DNA of 13,315 bases from Patescibacteria group bacterium (lineage in GTDB: Bacteria > Patescibacteriota > Minisyncoccia > Phycocordibacterales > Phycocordibacteraceae): NCBI GenBank assembly GCA_018826405.1, contig JAHJZL010000026.1:1-13315 (forward strand), in the 5' to 3' direction. The notes under the pieces are model-generated. The model did no database searches, was not told where the DNA came from, and was given only the letters and a program-made list of their open reading frames with translations. Both the position numbers and the translations under genes were made by a program. Every line of letters begins with the position of its first letter. Positions within the stretch are counted from its first letter, which is position 1. Of this stretch, positions 1 to 6,521 are shown piece after piece.

Positions 1-744
1 AATAACCAACTCCTTGCGACCTCCCTGTGCAACTTTTTCAAGAAGGGGAAGTATCTCCTGCACGCTTGCGATCTTCTTGTCTGTAACAAGAATCTGCGCA
101 TCGCGCATCTCAGCCTCCATGCGCTCAGGGTTCGTAACCATGTACGCAGACACATAGCCCTTATCGATCTGCATTCCTTCAACTACTTCGTATGAGAGCT
201 CCATACCCTGACTCTCTTCAACAGTGACCACACCGTTCTTACCCACCTTCTCAACAGTCTCTGCGATGATACGCCCGAGTTCCTCGCTCTCAGCAGCAAT
301 TGAAGCAACCTGTTCAATGTCGCGTCTTCCTTCAACTGGACGCGCCATCTTCTTAAGCTCTTTGAGTGCGGCGTCTCTTGCCTGCTCCATACCTGAGCGA
401 ATACCCATGGCGTTCGCTCCCTTAGTTAGGTTTGCGAGTCCCTCGCTTACGAGTGCCTCAAGAAGCACAACGGTTGTGGTTGTTCCGTCACCAGCCACAT
501 CGTTTGATTTGTTTGCAACCTCTTTCACCATTTCTGCGCCCATGTTTTCAAACTTATCTTTGAAAGAGATTTCCTTTGCGATTGAAACTCCGTCATTAGT
601 TATGCGTGGGCCGCCATAACTTTTCTCAAGCACAACGTTACGCCCACGTGGACCAAGCGTGACTTTAACTGCACGCGCTGCCTTTTGCAGACCCTCATGA
701 ATAGACTTACGTGCGTCTTCGCCAAAAAGAATTTGTTTTGCCAT
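1..744 (-). CDS. groEL: Chaperonin GroEL, N-terminal part (cut by window edge)
   Basis: This is the first 248 codons of the 60-kDa chaperonin, which forms the double-ring folding chamber that works with GroES in the cytoplasm. It begins MAKQILFGEDARKS, the standard GroEL opening, from an ATG at 742-744. Visible motifs are the nucleotide-site segment LGPRGRNV (about residues 30-37; most GroELs have GPKGRNV), ITNDGVSIAKEI with the catalytic Asp at 51, and GDGTTTT at 85-91 with the ATP/Mg ligand Asp86. The remaining part reaches into the apical domain (VEGMQIDKGYVSAYM and on). The reading frame is open to base 1, so the C-terminal half lies outside the window. It follows groES by 30 bases with no Shine-Dalgarno sequence, so it is probably co-transcribed with it. 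The identity is certain from the motifs; nothing can be said about the missing C-terminus. Confidence 0.97.
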   Translation of the reverse strand, partial: MAKQILFGEDARKSIHEGLQKAARAVKVTLGPRGRNVVLEKSYGGPRITNDGVSIAKEISFKDKFENMGAEMVKEVANKSNDVAGDGTTTTVVLLEALVSEGLANLTKGANAMGIRSGMEQARDAALKELKKMARPVEGRRDIEQVASIAAESEELGRIIAETVEKVGKNGVVTVEESQGMELSYEVVEGMQIDKGYVSAYMVTNPERMEAEMRDAQILVTDKKIASVQEILPLLEKVAQGGRKELVI

Positions 745-774
745 AGAGATAGGGAAGTTAAAAGGGAAGTAAGA

Positions 775-1086
775 CTAGTTAATAACTGCCAATACGCTTG
801 CCTCGGAAAGGATGAAGTATTCCTGTCCATCAATTTTCACCTCATCAAATCCATACTTAGAGAAGAGAACGGTGTCTCCGAGCTTAACGGAGAGGGGAAC
901 GAGTTTACCGTCTTCAGTTCGTCCTTTACCAACAGCGACAATCGTACCTCGCTCAGGTTTTTCTCGGCCTGCCGTGTCGGGGAGGATGATGCCCATCGCT
1001 GAAACCTCATCTTTTTTCAGAGGTTTTACGACAACGCGATCACCAAGCGGCGTAATAGAAAGAGTCTCGTGTGCTGCTTTAGCCAT
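775..1086 (-). CDS. groES: Co-chaperonin GroES
   Basis: The 103-aa co-chaperonin caps the GroEL ring and closes the folding cage. The family core is complete: ITPLGDRVVVKPL (residues 11-23), the mobile-loop region with GIILPDTA (about 32-39), and the later conserved segments GTIVAVGKG, VKLGDTVLFSKYGFDEVKIDG and EYFILSEASVLAVI. Its length is slightly above the usual 95-97 aa because of a short N-terminal extension (MAKAAHET). The start at 1084-1086 is favoured because a promoter-like pair (TTGTTA, 17 bases, AATACT) ends 6 bases before it. A second, better promoter lies further upstream. I see no CIRCE operator (TTAGCACTC with its inverted partner), so HrcA control is not evident here. groEL follows 30 bases downstream. 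Confidence 0.97.
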   Translation of the reverse strand: MAKAAHETLSITPLGDRVVVKPLKKDEVSAMGIILPDTAGREKPERGTIVAVGKGRTEDGKLVPLSVKLGDTVLFSKYGFDEVKIDGQEYFILSEASVLAVIN

Positions 1087-1092
1087 AGGAAA

Positions 1093-1121
1093 AGTATTCG
1101 CTTATGCGGTTCTGTTAACAA
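1093..1121 (-). promoter_or_regulatory. Proximal sigma70-like promoter of groES (leaderless position)
   Basis: On the minus strand, TTGTTA (1116-1121), a 17-base spacer and AATACT (1093-1098) sit so that the -10 ends 6 bases before the groES ATG. Transcription would start at or next to the A of the ATG. Both hexamers match the consensus at 4 of 6 positions. The spacing to the start codon matches that at many other genes here, which supports it. Confidence 0.4.
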
Positions 1122-1158
1122 ACACCCATTCACTTGGTACGAGTTCCCTCGCCCAAAG

Positions 1159-1167
1159 TTATCCACA
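1159..1167 (+). promoter_or_regulatory. Perfect DnaA-box sequence TTATCCACA at the groES promoter
   Basis: TTATCCACA is identical to the high-affinity E. coli DnaA box. It covers the expected start site of the distal groES promoter and touches its -10. About 0.1 copies are expected by chance in a window this size (both strands, equal base frequencies). I noticed no second box nearby, so this is not an origin. DnaA binding is only a possibility. Confidence 0.3.
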
Positions 1168-1194
1168 GTATAGAGCGCGAGCAGACAGCGTCAA
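1167..1194 (-). promoter_or_regulatory. Distal sigma70 promoter of groES-groEL
   Basis: On the minus strand, TTGACG (1189-1194), a 16-base spacer and TATACT (1167-1172) form a near-consensus promoter (5 of 6 in each box). Initiation would fall near 1160, giving a leader of about 74 bases before groES. It points only into groES. It may coexist with the proximal promoter. Confidence 0.5.
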
Positions 1195-1244
1195 ACTTGA
1201 CTTAACTTTCCTTTTGTTTTGTAACCAATATATACAAAACTCCA

Positions 1245-1273
1245 TTGCCCAGTACTGCGCTCCGTGCTATTCT
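1245..1273 (+). promoter_or_regulatory. Promoter of secG
   Basis: TTGCCC (1245-1250), a 17-base spacer and TATTCT (1268-1273), with TG one base before the -10 (extended -10). The secG ATG lies 11 bases after the -10, so the leader would be only about 4-5 bases. This is also the evidence for choosing ATG 1285 over the upstream GTG at 1264, which lies before the -10. Confidence 0.45.
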
Positions 1274-1284
1274 CCAGAGCACCG

Positions 1285-1515
1285 ATGGAGACTCTTTTGG
1301 CATATCTGCCCTACATCCAAATAGCACTCGCCTTGCTTCTTATAACGGGTATCGTGCTGCAAAACCGCGGCGCTTCCCTAGGAGGAGCTTTTGGTGGCGA
1401 CAACTTTGCCTCAACGTTTTATAAGCGTCGAGGTGCTGAGAAGTTTCTCTTCAATGCAACTGTTGTGCTCGCAGTGCTTTTTGTGCTCGCAGCTATTGCC
1501 GGACTCTTTGTCTAA
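1285..1515 (+). CDS. secG: Protein translocase subunit SecG
   Basis: This 76-aa protein is the small third subunit of the SecYEG channel in the cytoplasmic membrane, where it assists SecA-driven export. It has the family layout of two hydrophobic helices (about residues 6-24 and 56-75) joined by a Gly-rich loop containing LQNRGASLGGAFGG and the phrase FYKRRGAEKFL, which resembles the Q-x-x-KGxG and RGxEK(F/I)L hallmarks of SecG. The open frame extends upstream to a GTG at 1264, but METLLAYLP at 1285 matches the normal SecG N-terminus and fits the promoter. The solute-binding protein gene starts 22 bases after the stop, so the two are probably one transcript. Confidence 0.92.
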   Translation: METLLAYLPYIQIALALLLITGIVLQNRGASLGGAFGGDNFASTFYKRRGAEKFLFNATVVLAVLFVLAAIAGLFV

Positions 1516-1537
1516 CTCATAGACCCTTTCGTCGCGT

Positions 1538-3253
1538 ATGCGACTTTCCTCACTTTTAACTCTGTTGCGTACTCGCCAACCTATTCCCTGGTTTGAGACG
1601 CTCTCAGCACATATTCGTTCCCTTTCTTACGGAGACAAACTTATTGTTAGTGTCCTTGGTCTTTTAGTACTAGGTTCAAGTCTTGCCGGACTCTACGCCC
1701 TTGAGCGCTCCCTCCTTGTTGAGGTCCCTGCGCAAGGCGGAAGCCTTACTGAAGGTATTGTAGGGTCTCCCCGCTTTGTTAATCCCCTGCTTGCGCTGTC
1801 TGACGCAGATAGAGACTTAACAGCCCTTACCTATGCAGGTCTTATGGGTGTGGATTCCGATGGATCTTTGATTCCTGTACTCGCAGAAAGCTATACCGTC
1901 TCTGAAGACGGAAAGGAGTATTTATTTACTCTCCGAACAAGCGCTCGCTTCTCTGACAATACTCCTGTTACTGCTGAAGACGTTGTCTTCACCGTTGAGA
2001 AGGCACAAGACCCAACTCTCAAGAGTCCAGAACTTGCTAACTGGGCAAATATTAAGGCGGAGATTGTTGATGCGCGCACCGTACGCTTCTTGCTTCCAAA
2101 GCCGTACGCACCATTTCTTGTTGATACAACACTTGGGATTTTGCCTGCACATCTATGGAGAAACATTCCTGTAGACGAGTTCCCCTTCTCCCCCCTAATG
2201 ACAGAGCCTGTTGGTGCAGGGCCATTCCAGGCAATGAACATTGTTCGTGGAAAGAAAGGAACTATTACGAGTTACGAGCTCCGTGCTTTCCCAAAGTTTG
2301 TACTCGGACGTCCTTATCTTGATCGCATCGTTCTTCGTTTTTATGACACTACCGAGACTCTAGCGAGCGCATACCGCAGAGGCGTTGTTGAAAGCGCGTA
2401 TGGCATCAACACGCCGGGCGCACTGCGTGTTCCCTACTCTCGAGTATTTGGAGCCTTCTTTAATGCAGACGAGAATCCAGTCTTTGCTCAAGCTGAAGTG
2501 CGCGAGGCACTCTCGCTCGCCATTGATCGCCGCACACTCGTTTCAACTGCGCTTGGAGGCAACGCAACACCGCTCTTTGGTCCTGTTCCTCCAGGAAGCG
2601 GCATAACGCAGCCAGAAATTCCTGTAGAGGATGGTGTACTGCTTGCTACAGAGCTTCTTGAGGAAAGTGGCTGGGAACAGGATCAAGAAACTGGAGTATG
2701 GGAGAACGTTAAGGAAAAACTTGTTCTTGAAACACTTACACTTAAGACGTCAAATGTCCCTGAGCTTAAGGCTGTCGCCACGAGTATTGAGAGCGACTGG
2801 GAGCGTCTTGGAATACAGACTGAGATTGAGCTGTATGAGCCAGGAGATCTTGCCTCTTCAGTTATTCGTCCACGCGCATACGAAATACTTCTTTTCGGTA
2901 TGGTTATCGGCAGAGACCAGGACCTCTTTGCGTTCTGGGACTCAGGAGAGCGTAGCGATCCGGGTCTTAACATTGCGGGGTATGCAAATCGTTCTGTAGA
3001 CACGCTTCTTGAAAGCGCACGCGTAGAACTAAATCCTGAAATAGCTCGCGCGGATTTGCAGAAGTTATCAGACGTTATAGCGAGCGAATACCCAGCGGCC
3101 TTTACGCATACCCCTGACTTCCTGTATGCTGTGCCTCAAAGCGTGCAGGGTATCCGTCTCGTACAGATAACCGCACCCGCAGACCGTTTCGCAGCAGTCC
3201 ATACGTGGTACCGCCGAAGCGAACTCGTGTGGCCATTTTTTGTTTCTCAGTGA
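1538..3253 (+). CDS. Family 5 (peptide/nickel-type) ABC solute-binding protein, membrane anchored
   Basis: This 571-aa protein belongs to the SBP_bac_5 family (OppA/DppA-like), which binds peptides or other small ligands outside the membrane for an ABC importer. After a basic N-terminal stretch there is one hydrophobic segment at about residues 34-54, then the family opening GGSLTEGIVGSPRFVNPL (about 67-84) and the typical LAESYTVSEDGKEYLFTLR and FSDNTPVTAEDVVFTVEKA segments. Further family phrases are VGAGPFQ, REALSLAIDR and LTLKTSNVPELKAVATSIESDWERLGI. There is no lipobox cysteine near the N-terminus, so it is held by an uncleaved helix rather than a lipid. No permease or ATPase gene is in the window, so it is an orphan here. 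It sits 22 bases behind secG and is followed by a 117-base gap before RNase J. The ligand is unknown. Confidence 0.88.
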   Translation: MRLSSLLTLLRTRQPIPWFETLSAHIRSLSYGDKLIVSVLGLLVLGSSLAGLYALERSLLVEVPAQGGSLTEGIVGSPRFVNPLLALSDADRDLTALTYAGLMGVDSDGSLIPVLAESYTVSEDGKEYLFTLRTSARFSDNTPVTAEDVVFTVEKAQDPTLKSPELANWANIKAEIVDARTVRFLLPKPYAPFLVDTTLGILPAHLWRNIPVDEFPFSPLMTEPVGAGPFQAMNIVRGKKGTITSYELRAFPKFVLGRPYLDRIVLRFYDTTETLASAYRRGVVESAYGINTPGALRVPYSRVFGAFFNADENPVFAQAEVREALSLAIDRRTLVSTALGGNATPLFGPVPPGSGITQPEIPVEDGVLLATELLEESGWEQDQETGVWENVKEKLVLETLTLKTSNVPELKAVATSIESDWERLGIQTEIELYEPGDLASSVIRPRAYEILLFGMVIGRDQDLFAFWDSGERSDPGLNIAGYANRSVDTLLESARVELNPEIARADLQKLSDVIASEYPAAFTHTPDFLYAVPQSVQGIRLVQITAPADRFAAVHTWYRRSELVWPFFVSQ

Positions 3254-3370
3254 GCGCTCAGTTGATAGTTTAGAGAGCCTCCCCCTGCTCTCCCAATTAC
3301 CTACTGCGCACTGACACCAAACACGGTGTGCACCTAATAGTTATTATTTAGAAATTAATTATCATAATTT
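3254..3370. other. Intergenic region before RNase J
   Basis: This 117-base gap holds only a weak hairpin (ACACC at 3315-3319 pairing with GGTGT at 3326-3330, no T-run), followed by an AT-rich stretch (about 3333-3370) that carries the presumed RNase J promoter. I found no small ORF or RNA gene in it. Confidence 0.5.
3360..3365 (+). promoter_or_regulatory. -10 box of RNase J gene
   Basis: TATCAT ends 5 bases before the RNase J ATG, inside the only strongly AT-rich tract of this region. There is no clear -35 and no Shine-Dalgarno sequence. The position predicts a leaderless or nearly leaderless mRNA. Confidence 0.35.
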
Positions 3371-5287
3371 ATGTCAGCACCCGCACCGGCGCCTGCGCCT
3401 GCCCCACACGGCCGCGCAGCGCATCCAGCACCTACAGGCCCTCGTCAAGAGGGACCTACAGAAGGTGCTCGTCCTTCCCGTCCTCGTGGACGAGGAAAGG
3501 AAGGGGGAACTCGCCCAACACGGCGTCCAATGATGCGCCGACAAGGCCCACAGGCAGGAAATAATTCTGCTCCAGCTAAGAAGGCTCCTGACTACTTCCC
3601 TGAGGCTCCTGGAAAGGACGTCGTACGCGTCGTTCCTCTTGGAGGAGTTGAGGAAGTGGGACGAAACATGTTCACTATTGAAACGAATGGGGACATCTTC
3701 GTCTTTGACGTTGGATTCCAGTTCGTGTCTGAGGACACGTCTCCTGGAGTTGATTACGTCCTTCCAAACACCAGGTACCTTGAGATGAACAAAGACCGCA
3801 TTCGCGGCGTGTTCATCACGCACGGACACCTCGACCACATCGGAGGTATTCCCTTCCTTATGAATCGCATGGGCAACCCAACCATCTACACACAGAACCT
3901 TTCTGCTGTAATGATTAAGAAGCGTCAGGAAGAATACCCTGATCAACCTGAACTAAACATTGTTGTTGTTGATCCAGGATCAACTATGACCATTGGTTCA
4001 ACAAAGGTTCAGTTCTTCCCCGTAACTCACTCAATTCCAGATTCAATGGGTATTGCAGTTAGTACTCCATACGGAAACGTTATTGCAACGGGAGACCTTA
4101 AGCTTGATCACGAGAACGGTATTCCAACTGAAGTTGAAGCAAAGAAATGGGGCGCACTTGGCGCACAGAAGAACCTTCTCTTTATCGCAGACTCAACAAA
4201 CGCAGAACGCGATGGATTCTCTGTTCCTGAGCGCAAAGTGCACGAGACTCTTGAAGAGATCATTCGTACCGTTAAGGGACGTCTTATTATCGGAACCTTT
4301 GCTTCTCAGTTTGAGCGCATGGTCCGTATCATTGAGATCTCAGAGTCTCTTGGAAAGAAAGTTATTACTGAGGGAAGGTCAATTAAGACAAACCTTGAGA
4401 TCGCTCAGAAGACCGGACTTCTTACAGTTAAGAAGGACACGATCATCAGCTCTCAAGAGATTGGCGACTATCCTCCAGACAAAATTGTTATTCTCTCAAC
4501 AGGAGCCCAGGGAGAGGAGTTTGCTGCCCTTATGCGTATTGCTACAAAGCAGCACAAGAGCATCACCCTAAACAGTCGCGACACGATTGTGCTCTCTTCT
4601 TCTGTTATTCCTGGAAACGAGATTTCAGTGCAGAAGCTGAAAGACAATCTCTACCGCAACGGTGTGACCCTCATTCACTACCGCTCAAGCGACGTGCACT
4701 CAACTGGACACGGAAACACAGGCGAGCTTATCTGGATTAACCAGCAAGTTGGAGCCAAGTACTTCATGCCTGCATACGGATACTACTCAATGACTGCAAG
4801 CCATGCGCGTGCAGTTGAGCAGGCCGGACGTCCTCGCGAGTCAATTATCCTTGCTGACAACGGTATGGTTATTGATATTGAGGAAGGCGGAGAAAAGCTT
4901 AACTACCACAAGCAGAAGGTGCCTTCAGCACCGCTCGTTGTAGACGGATTCTCAATTGGAGATCTGCAGGAAGTTGTTATTCGCGACCGACAGATGCTAG
5001 CGAAAGACGGCATGTTCGTTATTATCGCTACCGTTAACCTGAAGACTGGAAAGCTTCGAAAGTCTCCAGATATTATCTCCCGCGGATTCGTGTATCTTCG
5101 TGAGAATCAGGAGATGCTTAACCAGGCACGTCTTCTTATTAAGAAAACGGTTGAGGATTCAACTGAGGGTATGAACCCTGTTGATCTCGATTACGTTAAG
5201 AACGCACTCTCAGATACAATGGCTGGCTATCTCTTCACGAGAACAAACAAGGCACCAATGGTTATCCCTGTACTGATCGGCGTGTAA
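3371..5287 (+). CDS. rnj: Ribonuclease J (metallo-beta-lactamase/beta-CASP nuclease)
   Basis: This 638-aa enzyme is a zinc-dependent endo- and 5'-3' exoribonuclease for mRNA decay and rRNA maturation in the cytoplasm. Residues 1-80 are a low-complexity tail rich in Ala-Pro, Gly and Arg (starts MSAPAPAPAPAPHG). The catalytic core starts near VVRVVPLGGVEEVGRNMF (84-101). Metal motifs seen are HGHLDH (151-156), His220 in THSIPDS and Asp242 in TGDLKLD. Beta-CASP features are STGAQGEEFAALMRIA (376-391), SSSVIPGNE (409-417) and VHSTGHG (442-448). Two departures from the usual family are Leu at 154, where HGHEDH is common, and FMPAYGYYSM (465-474), where most RNase J proteins have a ligand His in a motif like IPVHGEYRM. 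A full C-terminal domain ending VIPVLIGV is present. It starts 117 bases after the binding-protein gene and ends in a strong terminator. The identity is secure; full activity is inferred. Confidence 0.95.
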   Translation: MSAPAPAPAPAPHGRAAHPAPTGPRQEGPTEGARPSRPRGRGKEGGTRPTRRPMMRRQGPQAGNNSAPAKKAPDYFPEAPGKDVVRVVPLGGVEEVGRNMFTIETNGDIFVFDVGFQFVSEDTSPGVDYVLPNTRYLEMNKDRIRGVFITHGHLDHIGGIPFLMNRMGNPTIYTQNLSAVMIKKRQEEYPDQPELNIVVVDPGSTMTIGSTKVQFFPVTHSIPDSMGIAVSTPYGNVIATGDLKLDHENGIPTEVEAKKWGALGAQKNLLFIADSTNAERDGFSVPERKVHETLEEIIRTVKGRLIIGTFASQFERMVRIIEISESLGKKVITEGRSIKTNLEIAQKTGLLTVKKDTIISSQEIGDYPPDKIVILSTGAQGEEFAALMRIATKQHKSITLNSRDTIVLSSSVIPGNEISVQKLKDNLYRNGVTLIHYRSSDVHSTGHGNTGELIWINQQVGAKYFMPAYGYYSMTASHARAVEQAGRPRESIILADNGMVIDIEEGGEKLNYHKQKVPSAPLVVDGFSIGDLQEVVIRDRQMLAKDGMFVIIATVNLKTGKLRKSPDIISRGFVYLRENQEMLNQARLLIKKTVEDSTEGMNPVDLDYVKNALSDTMAGYLFTRTNKAPMVIPVLIGV

Positions 5288-5302
5288 GCACGTACTCGCT
5301 TC

Positions 5303-5342
5303 ATACGCAAAACTGCCGCAGCAATGCGGCAGTTTTGCGTAT
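5303..5342 (+). terminator. Perfect 18-bp hairpin terminator after RNase J
   Basis: Bases 5303-5320 and 5325-5342 are exact reverse complements, closing a GCAA (GNRA-type) loop at 5321-5324. The GC-rich core CTGCCGCA/TGCGGCAG is preceded by AAAA and followed by TTTT, as in an intrinsic terminator. Its symmetry would let it work on both strands. It lies 15 bases after the RNase J stop and 6 bases before the extended -10 of the MFS gene. Confidence 0.85.
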
Positions 5343-5348
5343 AGAGAA

Positions 5349-5357
5349 TGCTACAAT
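5349..5357 (+). promoter_or_regulatory. Extended -10 promoter of the MFS gene
   Basis: TGCTACAAT is an extended -10 (TGn followed by TACAAT, 5 of 6). It ends 9 bases before the ATG at 5367, so initiation near 5364 would leave about 3 leader bases. The -35 area lies within the terminator hairpin and has no good consensus. Confidence 0.55.
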
Positions 5358-5366
5358 TTCACAATC

Positions 5367-6521
5367 ATGAGTACGCGTCTCGTTCTTTCTATCGGCAACT
5401 TCTTTATGGCCGGGCATTTCTTTTTGATTGTATACGTCATTGCGCCGTATCTAGCTCTATACATGCCCGCAACTCAGACGGGACTAGTGGTATCTCTTGG
5501 TGCAGTCCTTACACTCGCAGTCTTCCCCTTTATGCCGATGATTACGGCTCGGTTTGGGGCACGACGCACTGCTATTTTCCTCACCTCTCTCCAGGCCCTC
5601 ACCTTGGCAACTCTTTCCGCAAGTCCTGGTCTTATTCCTGCAGTTATCTTTATTGCTACTGCCTGCGCTATTTCTCCGTTCATTGGATACCAACTGGATT
5701 TATTGCTTGAGGCAACAGTGAAAGAAGAAGGAACAACGGGACGCGTACGTACTATTTTTCTCACGGCTGCAAATCTAGCACTTGTTCTTGCTCCTTTAGT
5801 TATTGGTCTTTTATTGGACGGCACAGAGAACTACGCACGTGTATTTCTGGCGTCTGCAATACTTCTTACGCCGTTCATAACCTTGTTCCTTTTTGAGAAA
5901 GCTCCTGAGCCTGCTCCGCACGACGTAACCAAGGTTGGATTAACGTGCAGGTGTATGTGGGCAGACAAAGATTTGCGTGCAGCAGCAATTGGGAATGCAG
6001 TGTTGCAGTTCTTCTATCATCTTGCTCCTCTGTACACCTCCCTGTACCTGCACACGGTACTCGGTATTGCCTGGAGCGATCTTGGATGGATATTTGCAAT
6101 TATGTTGCTACCCTTTGTATTCGTTGAATATCCTGCAGGGTATATTGCGGATCGTTGGTTTGGAGATAAGAAACTTCTCATGGCGGGGTTTGTTATAACT
6201 GGCTTCTTTTTCTCTCTTCTAGCATTTGTTACAGGAAGTACTCCGCTTCTGCTTGTTGCAGGTATTCTCTTTATGTCGCGCGTTGGCGCAGCACTTGTTG
6301 AAGCAATGATTGAAGGGCATTTCTTCAGACGCGTTACAGAGCGTGATGCAAATACAATTACCGTGTTCCGTATGACCCGACCTTTTGCAGCACTACTCGC
6401 GCCTCTCTTTGCGAGTGTTGTACTTCTTTCTGGAAGTTACTTACTATTCTTTATACTCTCTGGAGCTCTTATTATCGCCCTTGGCATCGTTAGTGCAGTT
6501 GCAATACACGACATCCGCTAG
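5367..6521 (+). CDS. Major facilitator superfamily (MFS) transporter
   Basis: This 384-aa polytopic membrane protein shows about 12 hydrophobic helices in two halves, the usual MFS size and layout. The loop ARFGARR (about residues 61-67) and the second-half loop GYIADRWFGDKK (about 256-267) match MFS signature motif A (GxLADrxGrrr) after helices 2 and 8. A central cytoplasmic linker (FEKAPEPAPHDVTKVG) separates the halves. No residue pattern tells me the substrate; drug or metabolite export are both possible. It has its own extended -10 promoter, so it is probably transcribed apart from RNase J. Its TAG stop lies in a CTAG tetranucleotide that is also the stop codon of the convergent mutY gene, leaving no intergenic space. 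Confidence 0.88.
   Translation: MSTRLVLSIGNFFMAGHFFLIVYVIAPYLALYMPATQTGLVVSLGAVLTLAVFPFMPMITARFGARRTAIFLTSLQALTLATLSASPGLIPAVIFIATACAISPFIGYQLDLLLEATVKEEGTTGRVRTIFLTAANLALVLAPLVIGLLLDGTENYARVFLASAILLTPFITLFLFEKAPEPAPHDVTKVGLTCRCMWADKDLRAAAIGNAVLQFFYHLAPLYTSLYLHTVLGIAWSDLGWIFAIMLLPFVFVEYPAGYIADRWFGDKKLLMAGFVITGFFFSLLAFVTGSTPLLLVAGILFMSRVGAALVEAMIEGHFFRRVTERDANTITVFRMTRPFAALLAPLFASVVLLSGSYLLFFILSGALIIALGIVSAVAIHDIR

Noticed and set aside
1159..1167. Replication origin suggested by the DnaA box
   Set aside because: Only one box, no cluster, no AT-rich unwinding region and no dnaA/dnaN genes nearby.
1087..1284. CIRCE heat-shock operator upstream of groES
   Set aside because: Looked for TTAGCACTC and GAGTGCTAA; neither half nor a close variant was found.
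812..1324. 170-codon plus-strand open frame across groES
   Set aside because: It lies antisense to the clear groES gene and runs through its promoter region; the protein has no domain character.
3312..3331. Possible terminator after the solute-binding protein gene
   Set aside because: The stem is only 5 bp (ACACC/GGTGT) with a 6-base loop and no T-run follows.
3374..3946. 190-codon minus-strand open frame under the RNase J start
   Set aside because: Antisense to RNase J; its Cys/Arg/Ser-rich translation reflects the biased codons of the Ala-Pro/Arg tail.
4053..4571. 172-codon open frame inside RNase J
   Set aside because: Same strand but another frame within conserved beta-CASP sequence; the Leu/Arg/Ser-rich translation is typical of a shadow frame.
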